From NCBI GenBank assembly GCA_000472185.1, contig AVDB01000004.1, positions 1 to 64,000 of the forward strand: a stretch of DNA of 64,000 bases, read 5' to 3'. Under the pieces are notes generated by a model, which had not been told where the DNA came from, searched no databases, and worked only from the letters and a program-made list of their open reading frames with translations. This stretch comes from Rhodobacteraceae bacterium HIMB11 (GTDB lineage Bacteria > Pseudomonadota > Alphaproteobacteria > Rhodobacterales > Rhodobacteraceae). Shown in pieces: positions 1 to 8,507 of the stretch (its first letter is position 1; each line of letters opens with the position of its first letter). The translations under genes were made by a program, and so were the position numbers.

Positions 1-113
1 ACCTGAAATGGAAAATAGTACAAAATCAGTCGGTACAGATATATTCTGTGTCGCAAATTCTGTTTGAAATATTTTGTTTCCAATGCATTTAGCGTGAAAA
101 CGTAGAGGGTGGA

Positions 114-689
114 ATGAAACAGTACCTTTTCCAAGAATTGCTGCATGCCGCGCATGAAGTTTACTCAAGCACGGACGCATTAAAGCAGTTCGCGCCATGG
201 CCTTCGGATCTTTTGTACGTTGAAAGGCCGGTACAACCAGTCCCAGCAATTCGGCAGATCAAGATGTGGTCAGATGAGCACCCCCTTCATACCGCGACCC
301 AACAGGTCGCGGATATTGGAGATTGGAAACAAACCTACAGAGAAGATGAGGTGGGGTTTGGGTTCTTGCAAGACTATGGGTATCTTGAGCTTTATGGACC
401 CAATGGCCATTTTCAGACAGATCAAGGCCGCGCTTACATAGGATATTGGGGGCGGGGCCTATATTATCCATGGCACCGGCATGAAGCAGAAGAAATATAT
501 GCCGTTGTCAGTGGTTCAGGCTATTTCGAAAGCGAGGGCGCAGAAGCGGCCCTATTAAAGACGGGCGATACCCGCATGCATCATAGCAACCAACCCCATG
601 CGCTGACCATGACGGACGGACCAATATTGACGTTTGTCCTGTGGCGCGGCGCTGGCATGGCGGGGCTCCCATTGATGGGAGCCAGATAG
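114..689 (+). CDS. dddQ: DMSP lyase, cupin family (DddQ-like)
   Basis: This 191-residue protein should cleave dimethylsulfoniopropionate to dimethyl sulfide and acrylate. The C-terminal half is a single cupin with the metal and active-site set of DddQ: HRHEAEEIY at residues 121-129 supplies His123, Glu127 and Tyr129, and the second cupin motif SNQPHAL supplies His162. The spacing matches the His125/Glu129/Tyr131 set I recall for Ruegeria DddQ. Length is typical and there is no signal peptide, so it should be cytoplasmic. The start follows a good GAGGGTGGA ribosome site. The next gene is convergent, so this gene looks monocistronic, and its promoter may lie in the first 113 bases. DddW, DddK or another cupin are alternatives, but the N-terminal region and length favour DddQ. 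Confidence 0.8.
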   Translation: MKQYLFQELLHAAHEVYSSTDALKQFAPWPSDLLYVERPVQPVPAIRQIKMWSDEHPLHTATQQVADIGDWKQTYREDEVGFGFLQDYGYLELYGPNGHFQTDQGRAYIGYWGRGLYYPWHRHEAEEIYAVVSGSGYFESEGAEAALLKTGDTRMHHSNQPHALTMTDGPILTFVLWRGAGMAGLPLMGAR

Positions 690-698
690 CATTGGTTC

Positions 699-1436
699 CT
701 ATCCACGACCGATGTAGGGCATAGTTGTCGCCATGACCGTCATGAACTGGACGTTTGCGTCCAAAGGCAGCTCTGCCATATGCAACACGGAAGAGGCGAC
801 ATGGTCTACATCCATCACCGCCTCGGCGCGGACCGACCCATCAGGTTGTGGCATTCCTTGGGTCATGGAATAGGCCATGTCGGTTAGGGCGTTTCCAATG
901 TCAATTTGACCACATGCGATATTGAATGCGCGGCCATCCAATGAAATCGTGCGGGTTAACCCCGTTATCGCATGTTTTGAGGCGGTGTAGGCCACAGAGC
1001 CCACACGGGGCACATAGGCAGACACAGATCCGTTGTTGATGATGCGGCCGCCTTGCGGTTCCTGATGACGCATCAGGCCAAATGCCTTTCGTGCGCAGAT
1101 AAACGACCCCGTCAGATTGATATCGATCAAGGATCGCCAATCATCAACATCGACTTCGTCAATAGGTTTGCCTGGCAGGGTGATGCCCGCGTTGTTAAAC
1201 AGGGCGTCCAACCGTCCAAAACGTTCAACAAACGCGTTAAACGACGCATCAACCGCATCTGCATCTGCAACATCACAGGGCAGTGCCATTGCATTTTCAT
1301 GCTTTTTTTCCATATCGGACAATGGATCGGGGTTTCGACCAATCAGGCCAACGGACCATCCCTCTTTCAAAAAACGCTCTGCACAGGATTTGCCAACACC
1401 GCGTCCTGCGCCTGTAATGATGATCGTTTTGGCCAT
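699..1436 (-). CDS. SDR family NAD(P)-dependent oxidoreductase
   Basis: A classical short-chain dehydrogenase of 245 residues. The cofactor loop TGAGRGVG lies at residues 8-15, NNAG at 81-84, and the catalytic set is Ser137, Tyr150 and Lys154 (YTASK). The ATG at 1436 was chosen because it is preceded by GGGGAC at good spacing and puts the Rossmann fold at the N-terminus; a longer reading upstream is not SDR-like. It is divergent from the SMP-30 lactonase gene at 1528, so the two probably share a regulatory region. Together they resemble a sugar dehydrogenase plus aldonolactonase pair, but the substrate is not visible in the sequence. Confidence 0.85.
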   Translation of the reverse strand: MAKTIIITGAGRGVGKSCAERFLKEGWSVGLIGRNPDPLSDMEKKHENAMALPCDVADADAVDASFNAFVERFGRLDALFNNAGITLPGKPIDEVDVDDWRSLIDINLTGSFICARKAFGLMRHQEPQGGRIINNGSVSAYVPRVGSVAYTASKHAITGLTRTISLDGRAFNIACGQIDIGNALTDMAYSMTQGMPQPDGSVRAEAVMDVDHVASSVLHMAELPLDANVQFMTVMATTMPYIGRG

Positions 1437-1527
1437 GAAATTTAGTCCCCGTCTACTATTTGTTGCAAAAAATCTATACCATTCATAGGGTAAATCAAGC
1501 GCCGTAGAGCCAAGAGGGAAAAGCAAG

Positions 1528-2394
1528 ATGACACAGGTAAATGTTTTTGATTCAGGTGTGTGTTCATTGGGTGAGGGTGCATTGTGGCATCCAACGCGCA
1601 ATCAATTCTTTTGGTTTGATATCAACAATAACGCACTCTTCTCTCAGGAAGAGGAGACACGCATCCGCTGGGACTTTGATGCCCATGTCACTGCGGCGGG
1701 ATGGGTGAACGATGATCAATTAATGATCGCCCATGAAACCAGCCTGCTGCTCTTCAATCTGAAGTCTCGGGAAAGCGAAAAGATTGTGGATTTAGAGGCG
1801 GATGATCCGATCACGCGCAGTAATGATGGGCGCGCGGATCCATGGGGTGGATTTTGGATTGGAACCATGGGCAAAAAGTTGGAAAAGGATGCAGGCGCAA
1901 TCTATCGGTATTATCGTGGAGAGCTGCGCACACTTTACACGCCATGGACAATCCCGAACGCGCAGTGCTTTTCACCAAATCGCGATTTCGCATATTTAAC
2001 GGATACGCCAAACGGTGAAATTTTAAGACAACGCTTAGATCCCAAGGACGGTTGGCCATTGGGTGATCCAGAAGTGTTCATCACCCTGCCAGAAAGCGAT
2101 TTTCGCCCCGATGGGGCCGTTGTTGATGCCGAAGGGCGTATTTGGATTGCCCATTATGGGCACGCAAAAATCACCTGTCACGACGCGGATGGCAAATTGG
2201 TTGATCAGATCAAGATGCCCGCAAATTGTATTACATGCCCCGCGTTTGGTGGAATGGATGGTACGACATTATTCGCAACAACCGCGGCGCAGGCCTATAC
2301 GCCCGATCGGATGAGCGAAGATCCAATGGCGGGACAGACATTCGTGATGGAGTTGGGCGTCAAAGGACAACAGGAACATCAGGTAATCTTATAA
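1528..2394 (+). CDS. SMP-30/gluconolactonase/LRE family protein
   Basis: A 288-residue six-bladed beta-propeller lactonase of the SMP-30 family, expected to hydrolyse an aldonolactone with a divalent metal. Family signatures are the early EGALWHP segment with the metal-binding Glu, the central NDGRADPWGGFWIGTMG motif with the conserved Asn-Asp, the IPNAQCFSPN segment, and the late RPDGAVVDAEGRIW motif with the metal-binding Asp. There is no signal peptide. It is followed after 11 bases by the epimerase gene at 2406, whose ribosome site begins right after this stop codon, so they are co-transcribed. This suggests oxidation, lactone hydrolysis and further steps on a sugar or sugar acid. Confidence 0.87.
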   Translation: MTQVNVFDSGVCSLGEGALWHPTRNQFFWFDINNNALFSQEEETRIRWDFDAHVTAAGWVNDDQLMIAHETSLLLFNLKSRESEKIVDLEADDPITRSNDGRADPWGGFWIGTMGKKLEKDAGAIYRYYRGELRTLYTPWTIPNAQCFSPNRDFAYLTDTPNGEILRQRLDPKDGWPLGDPEVFITLPESDFRPDGAVVDAEGRIWIAHYGHAKITCHDADGKLVDQIKMPANCITCPAFGGMDGTTLFATTAAQAYTPDRMSEDPMAGQTFVMELGVKGQQEHQVIL

Positions 2395-2405
2395 AGGAGC
2401 TTGAT

Positions 2406-3365
2406 ATGAAAGTTTTGATCATTGGGGGCGGCGGCGTCATTGGGCAGAAATTGGCGCGTAAATTGGCGCACCGCGGTCATCTGCGGGGTGCTGAAATTGC
2501 GCATATGACCTTGGCTGACGTGGTGAACCCTGCGCCAATCACGGCTGGTTTCCCTGTGGATGTGGTTCGTGTTGATATTTCAGATCGCGCATCCGTCGAT
2601 GAACTGATTGCGGGGCGCTATGATGTGATTTATCTGCTGGCCGCGATTGTTTCCGCACATGCAGAAGAAGATTTTGATGCGGGTATGAACATCAATCTTT
2701 TCGGCAGTTATCACGTGTTCGAGGCCGTGCGTGCCTTGGGCACAAAACCCGTGATCGTGTTTTCATCCTCTGTCGCTGTTTATGGCGGAGAGGTGCCTGA
2801 CCCGATTGAGGATCACACCTTTCTTAATCCGCAAACATCCTACGGAACGCAAAAGGCGATTGGTGAATTGTTGCTGAATGATTTTTCACGGAAAGGATAT
2901 TTTGATGGCCGCGGTTTCCGTTTGCCCACCATATCGGTGCGTCCGGGTAAACCCAATCGCGCGGCATCCTCGTTCATGTCGTCAATCATTCGTGAGCCCC
3001 TGAACGGGGAAGAGGCGATTTGCCCGGTCGGCCCCGACTTTATGCATCCCTATCTGTCGCCCAGAAAATGTGTGGAAAATCTAATCCTTGGCACCGAAGT
3101 TGCGGCTGAGGATTTGGGGCAAAATCGTTGTATGATGATGCCTGGGCGGGCCTGGAGCATTCAGCAATTGGTTGATGCGATGACAAGGGTCGCAGGCCCC
3201 GAACCCGCGAAACTGATTAAATGGCAAGAGGATGCCGCCATCCAAGCGATTGTGAATGGTTGGCGTTATGATCTGAATGCGCAAAAGGCGCTTCGTCTTG
3301 GGCTCAGTGCCGATGACAGTTTTGAAGATAACGTGAGCTATTATATTGAGGATGATCGGCCCTGA
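2406..3365 (+). CDS. NAD-dependent epimerase/dehydrogenase, D-erythronate dehydrogenase-like
   Basis: A 319-residue extended SDR. GGGGVIG near the N-terminus binds NAD, SSSVAVYGG carries the catalytic Ser, and the SYGTQKA segment holds the Tyr-x-x-x-Lys pair. RLPTISVRPGKPN and the following SSFMSSIIREPL are typical of the DenD (D-erythronate dehydrogenase) type rather than of nucleotide-sugar epimerases. The ATG at 2406 follows AAGGAGCTTGAT and is clearly the start; an upstream extension overlaps the lactonase gene. It forms an operon with the lactonase and ends tail to tail with the LysR gene, the two coding regions overlapping by 25 bases. The substrate is inferred only from family resemblance. 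Confidence 0.8.
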   Translation: MKVLIIGGGGVIGQKLARKLAHRGHLRGAEIAHMTLADVVNPAPITAGFPVDVVRVDISDRASVDELIAGRYDVIYLLAAIVSAHAEEDFDAGMNINLFGSYHVFEAVRALGTKPVIVFSSSVAVYGGEVPDPIEDHTFLNPQTSYGTQKAIGELLLNDFSRKGYFDGRGFRLPTISVRPGKPNRAASSFMSSIIREPLNGEEAICPVGPDFMHPYLSPRKCVENLILGTEVAAEDLGQNRCMMMPGRAWSIQQLVDAMTRVAGPEPAKLIKWQEDAAIQAIVNGWRYDLNAQKALRLGLSADDSFEDNVSYYIEDDRP

Positions 3366-4276
3366 TCATTTGGGAAATCAGACACGCCAATGATCCAATC
3401 GCGCACGTCAATGGCTTGGGCGCTTAGGGGTTTGTCCCGTGCCCAAACCAAATAAACGCCGCGCCCTGTATTCCAAGCCCAATCTTTGCGGGCAAGGAGT
3501 AATCCACGCTCTAACAAATTGCGCACAATGTGATCCCAACCAAAAGCAAAGCCTTCGCCTGACACCGCCGCTTGAAGCACCAGCGCATAGTCATTCAGGC
3601 GCAAACCCGCATGAATGTCGCGATTTGGGATATCGTGATGGGCGAACCAATCGCTCCATGTGGGGCGTTCGCGGATGGGTTCCTCAAGGTGGATCAGGCG
3701 TTCGTTCATCAAATTTGGGATAGAGCGCAGATTGCGCGCTGATTGCATCACACGAGGGTGAGCGACGGGGTATATGATTTCATCCGCGATTTTTGCAGCC
3801 TCATGCCCTGCCCAGTTGCCATTTCCTACACGTATGCCAAGTGATATATTTTCGACGTTCAAATCAACGTCACGATCACTGGTTTGTAGGCGTAAGTCGA
3901 TCTGGGGATGGATGGTGTGAAACGCGCTTAGGCGCGGCATCATCCAATAATAGGAAAACGCCGATGATGTGGATAGGGTAACGTGTAAATTACGACCCAA
4001 CTCTTGCGTGGCTGTAATGGCGGCCTCTAACCCTGATAAAGATCGCGAAACCCCTGCAAATAAACGCGCTCCAGCGGCTGTTAGTGTTACATTACGGTGG
4101 GCGCGTACAAACAAAACGGTGCCAAGCGTGTCCTCAAGCTGACGGATGGCGGCACTAACGGATGGCTGCTGAATCGCCAATTCCTCTGCTGCACGGGTGA
4201 ATGATCCCAATCGGGCCGCCGATTCAAATATGATCAGGTTGCGGGGGGATTGAAATTTTTTCCAAAAATTTTGCAT
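3341..4276 (-). CDS. LysR-family transcriptional regulator (GcvA-like)
   Basis: A 311-residue LysR-type regulator. The N-terminal winged helix-turn-helix spans about residues 10-70 (FESAARLGSFTRAAEELA, then PSVSAAIRQLED), followed by a periplasmic-binding-protein-like effector domain. It most resembles the GcvA branch. The gene is divergent from the MttB-like gene at 4371 with a 94-base gap, the usual layout for a LysR protein that controls its neighbour and itself. By context the likely targets are the methyltransferase and FAD/GcvT genes, and the inducer may be a methylated amine. Its 3' end overlaps the convergent epimerase gene by 25 bases. Confidence 0.9.
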   Translation of the reverse strand: MQNFWKKFQSPRNLIIFESAARLGSFTRAAEELAIQQPSVSAAIRQLEDTLGTVLFVRAHRNVTLTAAGARLFAGVSRSLSGLEAAITATQELGRNLHVTLSTSSAFSYYWMMPRLSAFHTIHPQIDLRLQTSDRDVDLNVENISLGIRVGNGNWAGHEAAKIADEIIYPVAHPRVMQSARNLRSIPNLMNERLIHLEEPIRERPTWSDWFAHHDIPNRDIHAGLRLNDYALVLQAAVSGEGFAFGWDHIVRNLLERGLLLARKDWAWNTGRGVYLVWARDKPLSAQAIDVRDWIIGVSDFPNDQGRSSSI

Positions 4277-4286
4277 AGTTTGTGTC

Positions 4287-4303
4287 TATCCAAAACATGG
4301 ATT
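4287..4303. promoter_or_regulatory. Candidate LysR operator in divergent intergenic region
   Basis: The 94-base gap between the LysR gene and the MttB-like gene contains the inverted repeat ATCC-N7-GGAT at 4288-4302, with a flanking T and T. Its size and position suit a LysR recognition site. This is a short palindrome and was not tested against other sites. Confidence 0.3.
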
Positions 4304-4370
4304 TTTTCAAGGGTCACAAAGTGGTTTTCTGTGCTTAGATAGCGAGAACTGAATTTTCGGAGCGCGCATT

Positions 4371-5900
4371 ATGGCAAGACGCAGTCGCAAAGATCGCAGA
4401 TCATCGGAAACCGTGGGCGGCGCGATCCCGTCCCCCTATATCCAACGCAGTGTTCCCCATTTCGATGTTTTGGATGAGGCGCAGTTGCAACAATTGGATC
4501 AACAGGTTGATTGGTTGATCGAAAACATTGGCGTCGCCTTTCGCGATGATCCCGTTGCCTTGGACATTTGGCGCGCGGCGGGGGTTACGCCAACAGGCGA
4601 ACACGGGGATTTAATTCGCGCGGATGCAAAGTGGATCCGCGAATTGGTCGCCAAATCGCCCTCGCAGTTCACGCAAATCTCGCGCAATCCTGCGCGCAAT
4701 GTAACGATTGGGGGCAACCATCAGGTGTTCGCCCCAATCTATGGTGCGCCCTTTGTGCGTGATCTGGAAAAGGGGCGCAGATACGCGGCCTTTGACGATT
4801 ATGAAAAATTACTGAAATTGGTTTATATGCATCCAAATCTGCACCATGGCGGGTTGGTCATTTGTGAACCCACGGACATTCCTGTTTCGAAACGTCATTT
4901 GGACATGGTTTATGCGCAAATGACCCTGTCGGACAAACCTCATTTGGGGGCCATCACCGAAAAAAGCCGTGCGCAAGACAGTGTGGATATGGTGGAAATC
5001 ATGTTTGGTGCAGATGTGATGGAGGACCATGTGTGCATCATGGCCAACGTGAACACCAACTCTCCCCTTCTGGTGGACCGCGTGGTGAGTGAGGCGATCC
5101 AAGTCTATTCCTCGCGCGGACAGGCGATGGTTGTGACGCCCTTTATCCTAACGGGGGCCATGGGGCCTGTCAGCACTGCAGCCTCGGTCGCGCAGGCGGT
5201 GGCCGAGTCCATGATGTGCTGTGCCTTTGCGCAATTGGTGCGTCCCGGTGCGCCATTTGTGATGGGCAATTTCCTATCGTCGATGAGTTTGAAATCAGGT
5301 GCGCCCACATTCGGAATGCCCGAACCGGTGCTGTCCAACTATGTCATCGGACAAATGGCGCGGCGTTTGGGGTTACCCCTGCGCTGTGGCGGATCCTTGA
5401 CTGCATCAAAAATCGAAGATGCCCAAGCCGCCTATGAAAGTGCGGATAGTATGCATTCAACAATGTTGGCGGGATCAAACTATACCCTACATGCAGCGGG
5501 GTGGTTAGAAGGTGGCCTGTCAACAGGATTTGAAAAACTGATCATGGATGCAGATCGGTTGGGTAGCTATCAAAAATTCTTGGGTCAGGGGTTGGATTTA
5601 GGCCCAGATGCCTTTGCACGCGATGCCTATGAACAGGTGGCGCCTGGGGGGCATTTCCTGGGCAGTGATCATACCATGCGCAATTATCAAACGGCGTTTT
5701 ATGAACCCAAGCTAAGCGACAGTGAAAATGTCGAAAGCTGGGAAGAAGGCGGTTCAAAGGATATGCGCAAACGTGCCTTTGAACGCTGGAACGAAATGTT
5801 AAAGCAATATGAACCACCCGCATTGGACGCGGCCAAGAAAGAGGCGCTGACAGACTATGTCGCGCGGCGCAAATCGGAATTGCCCGATGCGTGGTATTGA
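4371..5900 (+). CDS. Trimethylamine methyltransferase (MttB) superfamily protein, non-pyrrolysine
   Basis: A 509-residue member of the MttB superfamily, corrinoid-dependent methyltransferases acting on quaternary or tertiary amines. The frame is open without an internal TAG, so this is one of the homologs that lack pyrrolysine, such as the glycine betaine methyltransferase type (MtgB). Typical segments are the basic N-terminus MARRSRKDRR, PFILTGAMGPVSTAASVAQ in the middle, and the MRNYQTAFYEP region near the end. It is followed after 16 bases by the FAD/GcvT dehydrogenase gene and is divergent from a LysR gene. This pairing suggests demethylation of glycine betaine or a related compound. No corrinoid protein gene is nearby. 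The exact substrate cannot be read from sequence. Confidence 0.85.
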   Translation: MARRSRKDRRSSETVGGAIPSPYIQRSVPHFDVLDEAQLQQLDQQVDWLIENIGVAFRDDPVALDIWRAAGVTPTGEHGDLIRADAKWIRELVAKSPSQFTQISRNPARNVTIGGNHQVFAPIYGAPFVRDLEKGRRYAAFDDYEKLLKLVYMHPNLHHGGLVICEPTDIPVSKRHLDMVYAQMTLSDKPHLGAITEKSRAQDSVDMVEIMFGADVMEDHVCIMANVNTNSPLLVDRVVSEAIQVYSSRGQAMVVTPFILTGAMGPVSTAASVAQAVAESMMCCAFAQLVRPGAPFVMGNFLSSMSLKSGAPTFGMPEPVLSNYVIGQMARRLGLPLRCGGSLTASKIEDAQAAYESADSMHSTMLAGSNYTLHAAGWLEGGLSTGFEKLIMDADRLGSYQKFLGQGLDLGPDAFARDAYEQVAPGGHFLGSDHTMRNYQTAFYEPKLSDSENVESWEEGGSKDMRKRAFERWNEMLKQYEPPALDAAKKEALTDYVARRKSELPDAWY

Positions 5901-5916
5901 TGAGGGAGAGTGACAA

Positions 5917-8364
5917 ATGCCAACCATTCAAAAAGACGAAACAATAGGCGCCAAAGCCTTACCCAGCCACGCAAAAGTCGTCGTCATCGGCGGCGGTGTT
6001 GTTGGGTGTTCCATTTTATTCCACTTGGCAAAATTCGGATGGAAGGATGTGATCCTGTTAGAACGGGATGAGCTGACATCTGGATCCAGCTGGCACGCAG
6101 CGGGGCAAATCCACACGATCAGTTCGGATCCAAATATCAGTCGACTACAAGGCTACACAATCGATCTGTACAAAGAGATCGAGGAGACATCGGGCCATTC
6201 CGTCGGTTTGCATATGACGGGCGGTTTTTATTTGGCCTCGAACAAGGAATGGTACGACTACCTAAAACGCGAACGGTCCAAGGCGCGTTACATGGGATTG
6301 CATCAGGAATTCATCAGCCCTGCTGAAGTGGCCGAACGTCATCCCCTGATTGATCCAAAACATTATTACGCGGCCCTTTGGGACGATCAGGATGGGGATT
6401 TAGACCCATCAGGCGCCACATATGCGTTTGCAAAATCTGCGCGTGTTCATGGGGCGCAATATTTTACGCACACACCCGTCACTGCAACCACGCAACGCGC
6501 AGATGGCAGTTGGGATGTCACCACGCCACGCGGCGTTGTGAACGCAGAAATCATTGTGAACTGCGGTGGGCTATGGGCGCGTGAGGTTGGCAAAATGGGT
6601 GGCCTAAACGTGCCTGTCCAGCCGATGGAACACCATTATTTGTTGACCGAAAAAATTGATGAGGTTGCAAATTTCGGCTCTCGTCTACCCTGTGGCATTG
6701 ATTATGAGGCGAACATTTATTTCCGTCAGGAACGCGAGGGCATGTTGCTGGGCACCTACGAACCTGTGGGCACACCATGGAAGGTGGGCGGCACGCCGTG
6801 GGATTTCGGGCACGAATTGTTACAACCGAATTTGGACAATATCGCGGATCGATTGGAATTGGCCTTTGAACGTATTCCTGCACTGGCAGAGGCGGGGATT
6901 AAGGACGCAATCAACGGCCCATTCACCTTTGGCCCCGATGGCAATCCCATGATTGGCCCTGTTCCTGGCATGACCAATTATTGGTGCGCGGTCGGTGTGA
7001 TGGCGGGCTTCTGTCAGGGCGGTGGCGTTGGTCTGACCATGGCGGAATGGATGATTGATGGGGAACCGTCAATCGATGTTTGGGCGATGGATGTCGCCCG
7101 CTTTGGCGATTGGGCGACACCCGATTGGGGCACGGTCAAATCCACGGAAAACTATGAACGTCGTTTTGTGATGACCTTCCCCAATGAAACCTTGCCAAAG
7201 GGGCGTGTGCAGCAAACAACCGCGCTTTATGACCGTCTGGTGATGAAGGGCGCGCGGATGGGGCAATCCTTTGGATTGGAAAACGCGCTTTGGTTCGCAA
7301 ATGACCCCTCAGATGCGTGGGAGGATCCGACATTTGAACGCAATCGGTCCCACGATTACGTCGCCGCCGAATGCGCCGCCGTACGCAGTTGCGTTGGCGG
7401 GATCGAGGTTGCAAACTTTGCAAAACACGTGATCAAAGGCGCAGGCGCGCGGGAGTGGTTGAACAAAACCATGGCAGGGTTCATTCCGAAACCCGGCCGC
7501 ATCGCCCTGACCCCGATGATTACGGAAAAGGGTCGTCTTTATGGGGATCTTACGGTGGCCTGTTTGGCGGAGGATCATTTCATGCTGTTTGGTTCAGGTG
7601 TGATGCAGGATGCGCACAGCCGTTTTTTCGCAAAAACCTTGCCCGATGGTGTGACGCATGAAAACCAAACGGCTGAATGGCATGGCATTGCCCTGTCTGG
7701 TCCAAAATCGCGTGAATTGCTGTCCCGCATTACCCGTGATGATGTGTCAGCCGAGGGGATGAAATTCCGCGATTGCCGCGAAACTTTCGTCGGCGGTGTG
7801 CCCGTCGTTTTGAACCGCATCAGTTTCTCGGGTGAATTGGGATACGAAATTTATTGCCGTCCCCAATACCTATTGCGCCTCTCCGAGGCGATTGAAGAGG
7901 CGGGTGCCGATTTGGGATACAAATGGTACGGCGCACGCGCGTTGATGTCCCTACGCCTTGAAAAAGGATGGGGCGCATGGGGGTTGGAATTCCGCCCCGA
8001 TTTTGATGCTGTCGAAAGTGGCATGGATGCGTTCATCAATTGGAGCAAAGAGTTCACAGGCAAATCCGCGACCCTTGCCGCGAAAGAGGCAGGACCAAAG
8101 CGGAAATTGGTCACCTTGGTCATTGATACGCCCATTGATGTCACCTCGGATGAAGCGGTTTTGGTCGGCGACACGGCCGTCGGCTACATCACATCAGGTG
8201 GCTATGCCCATCACGCGCAATGTTCCATGGCGATGGCCTATGTCGCAACCGAACACGCCGCGGCGGGTACGACGCTTGATGTTGAAATTTTGGGCGAACG
8301 CTATGGTGCGACGGTGCAGGGCGCACCAATCTATGACTCAAGCGGTGCCAAGATGCGGGGGTGA
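5917..8364 (+). CDS. FAD-dependent oxidoreductase with GcvT domains (dimethylglycine/sarcosine dehydrogenase type)
   Basis: An 815-residue protein with the layout of dimethylglycine and sarcosine dehydrogenases. An N-terminal DAO-type FAD domain has GGGVVG at residues 25-30 and SGSSWHAAG at 55-63; His60 is the position that carries covalent FAD in characterised relatives. After an FAO-type linker come the folate-binding GcvT domain and its C-terminal barrel, from about residue 430 to the end. It should oxidatively demethylate an N-methyl glycine and pass the one-carbon unit to tetrahydrofolate. It is co-transcribed with the MttB-like gene. The creatinase at 11.9-13.1 kb produces sarcosine, a possible substrate. 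A strong terminator follows the stop codon. Confidence 0.87.
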   Translation: MPTIQKDETIGAKALPSHAKVVVIGGGVVGCSILFHLAKFGWKDVILLERDELTSGSSWHAAGQIHTISSDPNISRLQGYTIDLYKEIEETSGHSVGLHMTGGFYLASNKEWYDYLKRERSKARYMGLHQEFISPAEVAERHPLIDPKHYYAALWDDQDGDLDPSGATYAFAKSARVHGAQYFTHTPVTATTQRADGSWDVTTPRGVVNAEIIVNCGGLWAREVGKMGGLNVPVQPMEHHYLLTEKIDEVANFGSRLPCGIDYEANIYFRQEREGMLLGTYEPVGTPWKVGGTPWDFGHELLQPNLDNIADRLELAFERIPALAEAGIKDAINGPFTFGPDGNPMIGPVPGMTNYWCAVGVMAGFCQGGGVGLTMAEWMIDGEPSIDVWAMDVARFGDWATPDWGTVKSTENYERRFVMTFPNETLPKGRVQQTTALYDRLVMKGARMGQSFGLENALWFANDPSDAWEDPTFERNRSHDYVAAECAAVRSCVGGIEVANFAKHVIKGAGAREWLNKTMAGFIPKPGRIALTPMITEKGRLYGDLTVACLAEDHFMLFGSGVMQDAHSRFFAKTLPDGVTHENQTAEWHGIALSGPKSRELLSRITRDDVSAEGMKFRDCRETFVGGVPVVLNRISFSGELGYEIYCRPQYLLRLSEAIEEAGADLGYKWYGARALMSLRLEKGWGAWGLEFRPDFDAVESGMDAFINWSKEFTGKSATLAAKEAGPKRKLVTLVIDTPIDVTSDEAVLVGDTAVGYITSGGYAHHAQCSMAMAYVATEHAAAGTTLDVEILGERYGATVQGAPIYDSSGAKMRG

Positions 8365-8407
8365 CGCATGGAATTTGCGCTGATGCGCAATGGGAAAACC
8401 AATTTAC

Positions 8408-8437
8408 AAACGCGGGCCACATGGCCTGCGTTTTTTT
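8408..8437 (+). terminator. Rho-independent terminator after the FAD/GcvT gene
   Basis: A 12-bp stem (8408-8419 with 8422-8433, one G-T pair, two-base loop) is followed by seven T residues. It closes the MttB-FAD/GcvT operon and separates it from the IlvD-type gene at 8508. Confidence 0.85.
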
Positions 8438-8507
8438 ATAGAGTTGATTTCGTTTTGATTTACATGTTCAACTTCAGTCAAATGATAAAAAGCAGGGGTG
8501 GTCAAAC

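Noticed and set aside
4371-5900. Pyrrolysine in the MttB-like protein
   Set aside because: There is no in-frame TAG; the gene belongs to the non-pyrrolysine homologs.
8368-8507. Small open frame between the FAD/GcvT and IlvD genes
   Set aside because: It runs through a strong terminator and has no ribosome site.
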